The notes under the pieces were generated by a model. The model saw only the letters and a program-made list of their open reading frames with translations. It was not told where the DNA came from and searched no databases. This document shows positions 23,612 to 32,749 of a DNA stretch of 63,282 bases, piece by piece; position 1 is the stretch's first letter; the number at the start of each line of letters is the position of its first letter. Origin of the DNA: Vitrella brassicaformis (taxonomy: Eukaryota > Sar > Vitrellaceae); assembly GCA_001179505.1 (NCBI GenBank), contig CDMY01000276.1, positions 2,302-65,583 of the forward strand, written 5' to 3'. The position numbers and the translations under genes were made by a program.

Positions 23612-23898
23612 CACACACACAGGCGAGTGAATGAACGAGTGGTCATCCATCGGCTTTGCTGGCTGACCTGTGCGATGAGGTCTTGCAGGTTCTGCTGCCT
23701 GGCGGTGGTCTCGTCGCCCTTGTCGAGGAGGACCGACTGAGTAGGGACGGCGATGGGCTTGGCCTTGACGGCCGTCTGCAGCTCGTTGTGCGGCCGCACC
23801 TTCCGCTTGCCCACCTTCTGCCTCACCTTCTCGAAGTCCTTGGGGTGGGCCGACTGCTGCTTTTGCTTCTTCTTGCTCCCGCCCTTCGGAGCCTTCAT
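18808..23898 (-). CDS. TEX10: TEX10/IPI1-like ribosome biogenesis protein (Rix1 complex)
   Basis: Fifteen minus-strand exons: 23668-23898, 23284-23573, 23035-23208, 22802-22955, 22433-22701, 22280-22349, 22071-22148, 21832-21982, 20996-21751, 20649-20904, 20491-20533, 20416-20186, 19883-20095, 19401-19791 and 18808-19325. They join without a phase error to 1274 aa. The N-terminus is the IPI1/TEX10 signature: a Lys-rich start, then HPKDFEKVRQKVGKRKVRP, the KAKPIAVPTQSVLL segment and a HEAT-like RHHNFTTRRNAIQGIRELL repeat. In yeast, Ipi1 acts with Rix1 and Ipi3 in late pre-60S maturation; TEX10 is the animal counterpart in the PELP1 complex. The remainder is long alpha-helical repeat sequence interrupted by low-complexity loops. 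The start ATG lies immediately downstream of leader cassette copy B, which points toward this gene. Confidence 0.85.
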
Positions 23899-24040
23899 CC
23901 TCACACAGCGAGATGTATTGAGTCCGCTCAAGTGCCCTACGGCGGTATTAGCTCGCAGGCCTCCGCGAGAGTGAGCACCAGCACGGCGATGACATCACTG
24001 AAGAATCCATCGAAGATAAGATAGAAAGACCCCGGCTGTC

Positions 24041-24171
24041 CTGACGGGGACAAAGCAGTGCATTCTTGTGAGATCTCGCTGCTGCTGCCAACACCTGTGC
24101 TGCACACTGCGTGCATACCTTCCTGACGAGCAGCCTTCGTGAGAGCGGTCCTCCTTCGAGCAGTGCGAGCT
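24041..24171 (-). promoter_or_regulatory. Leader cassette copy B, upstream of TEX10
   Basis: On the minus strand AGCTCGCA (24164-24171) is followed by a short exon and the conserved intron (24041-24118, 78 nt). About 65 bases of family-5 sequence follow, then a change of sequence and the TEX10 ATG at 23898. The family-5 remnant is cut off after ~20 codons. The cassette is thus positioned as promoter and spliced leader for TEX10. Confidence 0.6.
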
Positions 24172-24374
24172 TTATGGCGATCTCTCCCCCGATGTCCTCA
24201 ACCGCTCCACCAGCCAACCAGCTCCGATGTCCTCAATCCAAATGTCCTCAATCCAAATGCATGCGGATCCCGTTTGTTTGAGGGGAGGATCGCGGTGCCC
24301 TGGCATCTCGGCAAGTTTTTCGCTTTCTCCGTCTGTTCCGAGAAAGAGCGTTTTCGATTTGGTTGCTGGCAGCG

Positions 24375-25491
24375 ATGAAGGGTCCCTCGTATGCGCTCCT
24401 CATCGCCTTGGCGGCCGTCTGTTCCGTAGCTGTGGCCTCGGCCATGTACAGCAACTACTGCTAGGGCGAGGACTGCTACACTGGTGGGTGCATCTGATCA
24501 GATCTATGGCGTATACGTCACTCCTGAGCCATATGTGGCTGTCCTACTTGTCCGCTGTGTGCTGTCCGCTGTGTGCAGATGCATCGTTTTTGGACCGCAC
24601 TAACGAGATCTCCCGCCTGCAGACCGCCCGCACCCACAGCAACAACGGTGTGTGCGGCACACACACATGCACGGCACACACAGCTGATACGAGATGACCG
24701 CACTGCGCCCGTGGTGGCAGGGATGGATGGATGGATGGATGTGTGTTGCTGCCTGGTGTGTGCAATGTGTGTGTGCAGGTGTCTCTGGCCATCTGTCGCT
24801 CGTGCAGCAGAACGTGCAGCAGGACAAGAGCATGATGGAGGCGTCCAGCAAGATGAGCCAGGCGTCCAGCACGATGGCCGCAAACGCCCTCCAAGCCATC
24901 AACAACATCCACCAGCAGCTCGCCACCAAAGGTACACAGACAGTCGGTGGGTGGATTCACACACGACGAGCATCACACTGGAATGTCTATCTATCTGTGT
25001 CTCTCTCTCTCTCCGTCTGTCTGTCTGTCTGTCTGTCTGTGTGTCTGTGTGCAGAGAGTTGCAGTGTGTGTGGCATCAGCAAATCCGACTTAGAACCCAC
25101 CAGCATCACTTAAGTACAAGCTGTGCAACGAAGCCGGCATCTGCCAGCTGGATATGGGCTCACAGACAATGGGCGGCAAGTGCTAAACAGGCACCTGCAT
25201 CCTGCCATTCCAGAGCAGCTTGGGCGGCAGCACTGAGAAGTACTTCTGCGAGCAGGGCACGCTGCGCTACAAATACGGCACTAAAGACGGGAGCCCCCAG
25301 AGCCACGGCAACTATAAAATGAACTTCCCCTACTGCGAAAAGAAAGTACGTACGTACTGTTCCAAAGAAAGGCGATTAGATTTGACGAGAGAGCTGGTGT
25401 GCCTGTGTCAACACGCATGTGGGTCTGTGTGTGTGTGTGTGTGTGTGTGCAGTACGTCGCCAAGAAGGAGACCGTCTCTCTGACATACTAG
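24375..25491 (+). pseudogene. Family-4 gene, copy B: secreted Cys-rich protein with in-frame stops
   Basis: Exons about 24375-24483, 24579-24647, 24779-24931, 25055-25345 and 25453-25491. The first three match copy A: signal peptide, RTNEISRLQTARTHSNN, and a helical VQQNVQQDKSMMEASSKMSQ. The TAG after SNYC in exon 1 is shared with copy A. The C-terminal half is unique to this copy and Cys-rich (CNEAGICQLDMGSQ, EKYFCEQGTLRYKYG, NFPYCEKK). It contains a frame change near 25110, which a 49-nt intron could explain, and an in-frame TAA after MGGKC. Both stops follow a Cys codon with another Cys four codons later. Other genes in this window terminate normally at TAG and TAA-type codons, so general stop reassignment is unlikely. 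Confidence 0.5.
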
Positions 25492-26458
25492 ACTGATAGA
25501 CAGACTGGTAGCAAGAGGGGGGCACCGGGTAGAGAGAGACCGTAGATGGCTGCATGCCTCCAAACACACACATACATACACATACACACACAGTGACGAA
25601 GGGGGGGAACACAACTTATGGGTGGATTGGCTGGGTGCCTTGCTTATGGGGGGGTGCACTGCGTGCAGTGTGTGTGGGTGTGGCTTGACCTGGTCGATCT
25701 GCAGCTAACCGTCTCTCTCTCTGGCTGCCTGCAAGGGGGTGAAATTGTGTGTGTGCGGGGTGGGCGTGTTCGGCCCTTGATGGTGGGCCAACCGACCCCT
25801 TCGCTTACGGAATGTCACATTCCTGTCTGTGTGTCCGTCTGTGTGTGGGGGATAGCGGTACACCGTCCGGCCATGCTGTCTAGTGTATGTGGTGTGGTGT
25901 GCCGTGTGCCGTCTGTCCGCCGTGTGTGTATGTCTGGGGGAGGGGGCAATGGGCAACAGGTGGCGAGGAACAAACATTTCACGTCTATATCGGCCGATCT
26001 GATGGACGATGGTCACCTAAACGAATGAAGGAAACACACACACATCCGTCTTTAAAACACACAAATGTACGTCAGTCCTCACCACATTCTCGTCACAATG
26101 ACGTGTGTAACTTTCACAGTCGACACGCACACATATCCTATATACTCGACATGCTCCCACACAAACACGCTCATCGAGTGTGTCGGTCGGTCTGTCTCTC
26201 CCTGCTCACACACACACACACACAGCATGCATTACACAGATCAGCCGACGCCATTCTTCAGCATGACCTGGTCATCTGCCCCCCCGTGGCCCTCTCCACG
26301 ACCCATTCCGCCCATCGCCACCGTCGCCCCCTGTCGCGTCAGCTCCCCGCCCACCGCCCACCGAAGACCGCACTCAACGGTGTCACGGAACTCACCTTCA
26401 ACCACACACATCGACACAACACAGACACAGAGAGAGAGGGAGGTACCATTTCTATCTA
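25492..26458. other. Convergent intergenic region, partly duplicated
   Basis: From about 25968 onward it repeats the 3' flank of family-3 copy A in inverted orientation. The part before that is unique, with (CA)n and TG-rich tracts. No exon found. Confidence 0.6.
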
Positions 26459-27484
26459 CTATGCTATGCTGTGCTGTGCTGTGCCCAGCCAGCGTAGCGA
26501 ACCGGCAGATCGCTGAAGTACCAGCGGCTGTTGGTCGAGGAAGGCGCTGGCCTGCTGAAGCTCCGCAACCTCCCTACCGTAATCAGACTGAAACCACACA
26601 CACACACTTACACACACACACACACACACTCGTGCCGTGCCAGCCGCCCACGTGTGTACCTCTTTCTTGAGGCTGGTGGGCAACGGCGGCATCATGGGAT
26701 CCTCTCCGCCACAGATGAACCGCCTCAGCTTGGTGTAGTGGCCCGTCAGCCGCCGCACCCTCTCCTCCACCGCACCGTCGAACACATCGGCCATCTCGCG
26801 GCCGTTGCGCAGCCTCGTCCGCTCCTCGTCCATCATCCGCTGCAGCGACTCACGGGAGAGCCCACTGGCCGCCCTCTCTCTCTCCCGCTCCCTGCGCCGC
26901 CTCTCCTTGTCACGGACCCTCTCCAGCTCCCTCTCCCTCTCCCTTTGCCGCTCCTTCTGCAGCTCTCTCTCCTTCTCGCGATCCTTCTTGGATAACTTCT
27001 TCTTGCTGCGCCCCTTGCCGGAGGCCCTGGTGGTCTTGACCTTGACCTTTGGCTTCGGCTTCGGCTTGGCCGCAGCGGCCTGGCCCTGCGCCGCCCTCGG
27101 CTGGTCTGCCGATGAACCTTGCTGCTGCTGCTGCTGCTGGGTGGTGTCCCCAGCTGCTGCTGCTGCTGCTGCTAGTGGTGGTGCTGTCGATGGCTGCTGT
27201 TGCTGCAGGGGCTGTGTGAGGATTCTGTCGAATTTCTGGAGGGCCTCGGGCGAGGTGATGGTGGGGAGGGACAGGGGAGGTGCCTCGAACAAGGCCAACG
27301 CCAGACACCACTGCACCAGACCAGATCAGACAGACCACATGGACACACACACATCCATCGCCGGTGCGTTGGTGTGTTGATGTGTGCGGTGCAGGCGTCC
27401 GCCAGGCTCACTCACTTGCAGCTCCTGATAGAGGTCACTGATGGCCAGGCGGATCAGGCTGCCCCGGTCACCCGGTTTCGCCAT
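26459..27484 (-). CDS. Family-3 gene, copy B: intact Lys/Arg/Glu-rich charged protein
   Basis: Three minus-strand exons (27416-27484, 26660-27310, 26459-26587) join in phase to 282 aa. A short N-terminus (MAKPGDRGSLIRLAISDLYQ) and CLALALFEAPPLSLPTITSP precede Ala- and Gln-rich runs. A basic KPKPKPKVKVKTT segment and a single-helix region of alternating Arg/Lys/Glu (KERQREREREL…) follow. A conserved-looking C-terminal part contains RRLTGHYTKLRRFICGG and REVAELQQASAFLDQQPL. The highly charged helix suggests a nucleic-acid- or cytoskeleton-associated protein, but I do not recognise the family. Copy A at 5937-7019 has a 13-nt deletion, so this is the only intact copy in the window. Leader cassette copy c lies about 100 bases upstream in the same orientation. 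Confidence 0.75.
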
Positions 27485-27586
27485 CGGAGATGGATCTCGA
27501 GGAGTGCTTTTCTTGTGTTCCTCGAGATGACGGAATGAGGGATGCTCTCAAAACAGTGAGCACCAGCATCGAAGACCGCCTGTGTC

Positions 27587-27725
27587 CTGAGGGGGACAAA
27601 GCAGTGCATTCTTGTGAGATCTCGCTGCTGCTGCCAACACCTGTGCTGCACACTGCCTACCTTCCATTGTTACGTACTTCCATTGCTTGAGCAGCAGCGT
27701 TTCAGGGACTTGAGCAGTGCGAGCT
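27587..27725 (-). promoter_or_regulatory. Leader cassette copy c, upstream of family-3 copy B
   Basis: On the minus strand AGCTCGCA (27718-27725) precedes a variable exon ending GGAAG and the conserved intron (27587-27660, 74 nt). The ~35 bases after it still resemble family-5 (CTGGTGCTCACT), then the sequence runs into the family-3 copy B start. It is divergent to NAPRT. Confidence 0.6.
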
Positions 27726-27887
27726 TTATGGCGATCTGAGGAGAGGAATGAACCTACCACCTCGTCATTCCTGCCGACAACTCCTGCAGCATTCCTTTCC
27801 CTTCTCCTGGCATTAAGTGGGCCGCGATTCTTCATTCACTCGTTCCGTCGATCGTTTCGTTTTCGTGTGGGTGTGGCACACACACGG

Positions 27888-28564
27888 ATGTCGGATTCCG
27901 TGAGCCAGGAGCAGCATCAGCACCTGATGGCCCAGCAGTCGAGAGGTGTGGAGGTGGACGAGTACGGCTCGCCACGGTCGCCGCTCAACTCGTGCGGCAC
28001 CACATGGGAGCGCCGCATGTCGGCGCAGCTTGTATGGGTACGCACGGACGCACGGACGGACGGACGGACGGACAAACCTGCGGGAGGGAATCAGACAGGA
28101 AGGCAGGCAGGCAGGCAGGCGCACAGGAATCATTGACGGAAGAATGAATTGTGGGTGTGTGGTGTGTGTCATTCTTTGTGCAGCGTGACCGCAATGAGAT
28201 CCCACAGCTGGACCCGAGTGTGGGTCTGCCGCACTCGGAGGCGGTCGAGAGCACCCTGACGGACTTCTACCAAATCACCATGTGTACGCAGACAGACAGA
28301 CAGACACAGAGAGAGAGAGGGAGATGAGTGACTGACACAGATGGTGCACTGCACGCCGTGTGTTATGACTGACATGTGTGCCTTACTAAGGTTATGCGTA
28401 TTGGAAGGCTGGCAAGGAGAATCAGCACGCCGTCTTCGACCTGTTCTTCAGGAAATGCCCGTTCCACGGGGTGGGTGAGGAGAGGGTCAGTCAGTCAGTC
28501 AGTGAGCAAAGCAAAGCACACACACATGGACTGATTGATGGGTGGATGGATGGATGGATGAGTG

Positions 28565-28602
<38 letters not shown>

Positions 28603-29690
28603 TCTGCAGGAGTTTGCCATTATCGCTGGTGTGGAGGAGGCCGTCCGTTTCCTCAACACGTTCCACTTCTCCAACGACCAAATCGAATACCTCAAGTGAA
28701 TCACACACACAAACACACACCAACAAAGACAAAACCAGCCCAGCGACCTGTGCGTCTGTTTCTTTGTGTGTGTGTGTGTGTGTGTGTGTGTTTAGGGGTC
28801 AGCTACCGACAGCCAAGGAGGGTTTCTTTGACTTCCTCAAGAAGCTGGACTGCTCCAAGGTCACCGTGTACGGTGAGTCATGCGCCTGCCGTGGTGGTTG
28901 TGTGCCCGCCATCTACGCATCGGACCCATAGTCTAAAGCCTTTGTGTGTTTGTGTGTGGGTCGATTCGATGGGCGTGCAGCGATCCCGGAAGGCTCCATT
29001 GTGTTCGCCAAGGAGCCTCTGATGCGCATCGAGGGGCCTCTCGCGGTCTGCCAACTCCTGGTGGGTGGGTGGGCTTCTTCCACAGCCGTCTGATTTGTTT
29101 GTGTTGTGTGCACACGACTGCACTGTTCCTGTGTGTGTGTGTCTGTGCAGGAGACGCCTCTGCTCAACCTGCTCAACTACGCGTCCCTTGTGGCGACGAA
29201 CGCAGCCAGGTCAATCACAACTGACACACGCACTTGGTTCACGCATTCAATGCAATGCATGGGGGGATATACCTCGATGGGCTTATGGTGTGGATGGATG
29301 GATGGATGCAGGCACGCCATGGCGAGTGCGGCCAACCCCGGCAACCGGCCCATCCAGCTGCTCGAATTCGGCACAAGGAGAGCGCAAGGTGCGCAGCGGG
29401 ACAGACAGACACGTGTGTGTCCTGTTCACATGGATGGATGGATGGATGGAGTGGGTACGTGTACGTTGTCGTGTCGTGTCGTCTTGTGTTGGTTGGCTGG
29501 TTGGTTCAGGTCCTGACGGCGCCATGTCTGCGAGCCGTTATTCGTATCTGGGTGGGTTCCACGGCACTTCGAATGTGCGCGCCGGACACCTCTTTGGCAT
29601 CCCTGTCGTCGGTATGTGCGTCTCTGGTCTGGGTGGATCCCATACACACAGATACATGTGGGTCTCTGCCTCTCTCTCTTCTCTGCGTCT

Positions 29691-29721
<31 letters not shown>

Positions 29722-30154
29722 ATGTGTAATGTGCGTCATGCCAGGGACCCATGCGCACGCTTTCGTCACATCTTTCGAAGGTAAGCAGGTGGTTTGCGCG
29801 TGTGTGGCGCGCGGATGAATGTGCGTGTTGTGTGTGTCAATGAATCAATCAGGTCTGAGGGATCTGGAGGGCGAGCCCAAGCCCCTCGGGACGTGCGAAG
29901 ACTTCGTGCAGCTGGTTGGTACCAACCATATAAACCACACCACCATCCATCCATCCATGTGTGTGTGTGTGTGTGTGTGCAGGTGCTGCAGTACCGCGCC
30001 GAGTTCAACAGGAAGGTCGCCACCAAGCCCACCATGCAGAACGAGGGGGAGCTCGCCGCATTCATCTCATACGCACTGGTATGTATGTCTGTATGTGTGT
30101 AAGGGTGTATTTGCCGCACACACGGGCACTCTGTGTCTGCCTGCTCACGTGCTC

Positions 30155-30186
<32 letters not shown>

Positions 30187-31888
30187 CCAGTCGTTCCCCA
30201 AGAACTGTCTGGCCCTCGTCGACACATACGACACCATTCACTCAGGTACCTGAGTCAGTCAGGGAATGACTGACCCTCACAGACGATGGACGGCATATTA
30301 TGTCAAACAATGCTATGCTGCACACATCACATCCACACAGGCGTGTGCAACTTCCTGATGGTGGCATTGGCGCTCCATTCGCTGGGCTATAAGGCGCGGG
30401 GCATTCGGCTCGACAGCGGCGATCTCGCATACCTCAGCAAGTAGGGACACCCACACGCGCTCACCCACACACGGGGAAGGATTCTCTTTGTGCGCGTGCG
30501 CTGCTCACAGGGAGGCCCGGAAGCTCTTCAAAGCGACGAGCAAGGCGGTATGTGTGTGTGTGTGTGTGTGGTGTGTGGTGTGTCTGTCTGCTTGATGACG
30601 AACCACGTCTGCACGTCGTGCGTGCGTGCGTGTGTGTGTGTGTCAGTTCGACGTGCCGTTTGACAGCCTGGCGATCGTGGCGTCCAACGACATCAACGAG
30701 AAGGTCATCATGGCACTCAACCAAGAGGTGCGGTCAGGCAGGCAGGCAGACAGACAGACACCCTCACACACACATGTTCAAGCGATGATAGGTGGACGGC
30801 TGCATGGCATGGCCTGGGTGTGTGTGTGTGTGTGTGTGCAGGGTCACGAGCTGGACAGTTTCGGCATTGGGACGCACCTCGTCACGTGCCAGGCGCAGCC
30901 CGCTCTGGGAATGGTACACTCGAGCAGTCAGTGCACTCACAGAAATACGTATACACACACATGCCCCCGGGAGGATGCGGTGCGGTTACTTACTGCACAC
31001 TTATTGCATTGTGCGTGTGTGTGTCCGTGTCGTGTGTGCAGGTCTACAAGCTGGCCGAGCTCGACAGCACTCCACGAATGAAGCTCTCACAGGTCATTCG
31101 GTCACTCACCCGACCCACCACACCCGTGTTTGTGCATTGATTGCCAATGCACTGCACTGCCCGCGTGTGTCCGGTCGGTCGGTCAAACAGGATGTTGAGA
31201 AGACGTCCATCCCGTGCCGCAAGGCCCTCTACCGCCTCTACGCGCGCAGCGGAGTGGCCGTTCTCGACATGATGCAGGTAAATAGGTAAATCCCGGGGAC
31301 CCACAGTCAGTGGCACATCCACATCAATCACTGACTTACACATAGAACAAACGTCCCACATTGGCCCCTCCCCGCTTGTCGTTCTCTGTGTGGTGTGATG
31401 GGCCGTGTGGTGTGGTCAGCACTCGGCCGATCCCCCTCCCAAAGAGGGCGACCGGATCTTCTGTAGACATCTCTTTGACGAGACCAAACGGTGCTACGTC
31501 GTGCCGAGCAGGGTGCGGCAGAGAGCGCACGACACGACACGGGCACTTCGGTCCGGTATGGCTGTGACTGTGTTTGCATGTCTGTGTGTGTGTGTGTGTG
31601 TAGGTTGAGCAGCTGTTGGTGTGCATATGGCAGGAGGGCAAATCCGTCGGACACCGACCATCACTCAAGGTGAGCACCAGAGAGGACAGGCAGGCAGGCA
31701 GGTACGGCGTGTGTTTCGATTTGGCCATCTGTCTGTCCCTATCTATCATCTCCTTGCACACACATATGTCACATCAGGAGTGCCGCGACCACTGCATCCA
31801 GTCGCTGAAGATGGTCCGCTCCGACCACCTGCGAACAGAAAACCCCACACCGTACAAAGTCAGTCAGTGTTCACATGAGCGGATGGCA

Positions 31889-31921
<33 letters not shown>

Positions 31922-32045
31922 CTCGAGCTCTTCTGTTCCGGTGCGTGTGTGTGCGTGTGTGTGTCAGGTGTCTGCGTCGGGTGTGTTCTACGATTTCTTC
32001 AAGGATCTCTGGCAGAAGACGAGCCCCATTTTCGAGCTACAGTAG
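27888..32045 (+). CDS. NAPRT: Nicotinate phosphoribosyltransferase
   Basis: Twenty-three exons join in phase to 599 aa: 27888-28031, 28184-28283, 28391-28470, 28610-28695, 28796-28872, 28981-29060, 29151-29209, 29312-29388, 29510-29611, 29745-29780, 29853-29914, 29983-30078, 30191-30245, 30341-30440, 30511-30547, 30647-30727, 30842-30913, 31042-31092, 31191-31277, 31420-31512, 31604-31669, 31778-31858 and 31968-32045. The enzyme makes nicotinate mononucleotide from nicotinate and PRPP in the Preiss-Handler NAD pathway. Family hallmarks are plain: TDFYQITM near the N-terminus, [78 protein letters not shown] and [11 protein letters not shown] ~48-residue N-terminal extension precedes the conserved part. 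Length is close to the usual ~540-560 aa. Confidence 0.97.
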
Positions 32046-32749
32046 TAGTAGTAGTAGTATTATTAGATGCACACCACCAGCAGCACAGTAGCCGACAGGA
32101 CGGACGGACGGACGGACGCGTCTGTCTATTTGTTTGCCGTGCGTGTGTGCGTGTGTGGATGTGGGTGTCTGACGCGTGGCTTCGGTGCGGTGTGGTGTGG
32201 TGTACAGGCAGAAAGACAGAAAAAGAACACACACAAAGAGAGACATAGCTTAGCTAGGTAGTCGGTAGGGATTCTACGCTACACGCACATGACATGACGT
32301 GATGCGATGCATGGTCCGGACGGCGGACGGCCGGGACAAAGAACGCGTTTCACACGACGTCGGTCGATGGCTCGCTCTGTCAGTGTCGGTCTGGTGTAAA
32401 GCGGTGTATTGTCTGCGCGTCCTTAATTGCATTACCTCCCAAATACCTCCCTCCATCCCTTTCGCACGCCTTGAGTCTGAGAGAGGCTTGTTTCCACTGC
32501 AAGTCGGAGGGGCTGACTGACGTGCTCATTCGAATGCTTATCAGACATAAGGCCTGAAAGCAGTGTCGTGTGTGTGCAGGAGACGTTCACGCATTTGTGC
32601 GTGTGAGAGTGGCCCTGCACTATTGAGAGACTCACGCGACCATACAAGAAGGTCCCACATCACGCATCGCATGCGTCTGCCTATGCATACATAGAACTAC
32701 TAACGACCCAGAAGCACTCGCGTAGGCCTTCTTTCCCTTATTTACCTTT
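32046..32749. other. Convergent intergenic region
   Basis: 700 bases between NAPRT and the coiled-coil gene. It starts with TAG/TAT triplet repeats (32043-32064) and has ACGG repeats near 32100. No exon-like signal. Confidence 0.65.

Larger units (their letters stand above)
23975..27500 (-). repeat. Segmental inverted duplication, right arm
   Basis: Reverse complement of the left arm (about 5975-9010). It carries a truncated family-5 remnant, the divergent promoter, family-4 copy B and family-3 copy B. The segment about 24935-25965 (family-4 C-terminal exons and 3' flank) has no counterpart in the left arm. Confidence 0.85.

Noticed and set aside
27587-27660. Dinoflagellate-type spliced-leader relic in the cassette
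   Set aside because: The conserved block does not contain a DinoSL-like sequence and has its own GT and AG ends, so it behaves as an intron rather than a leader exon.
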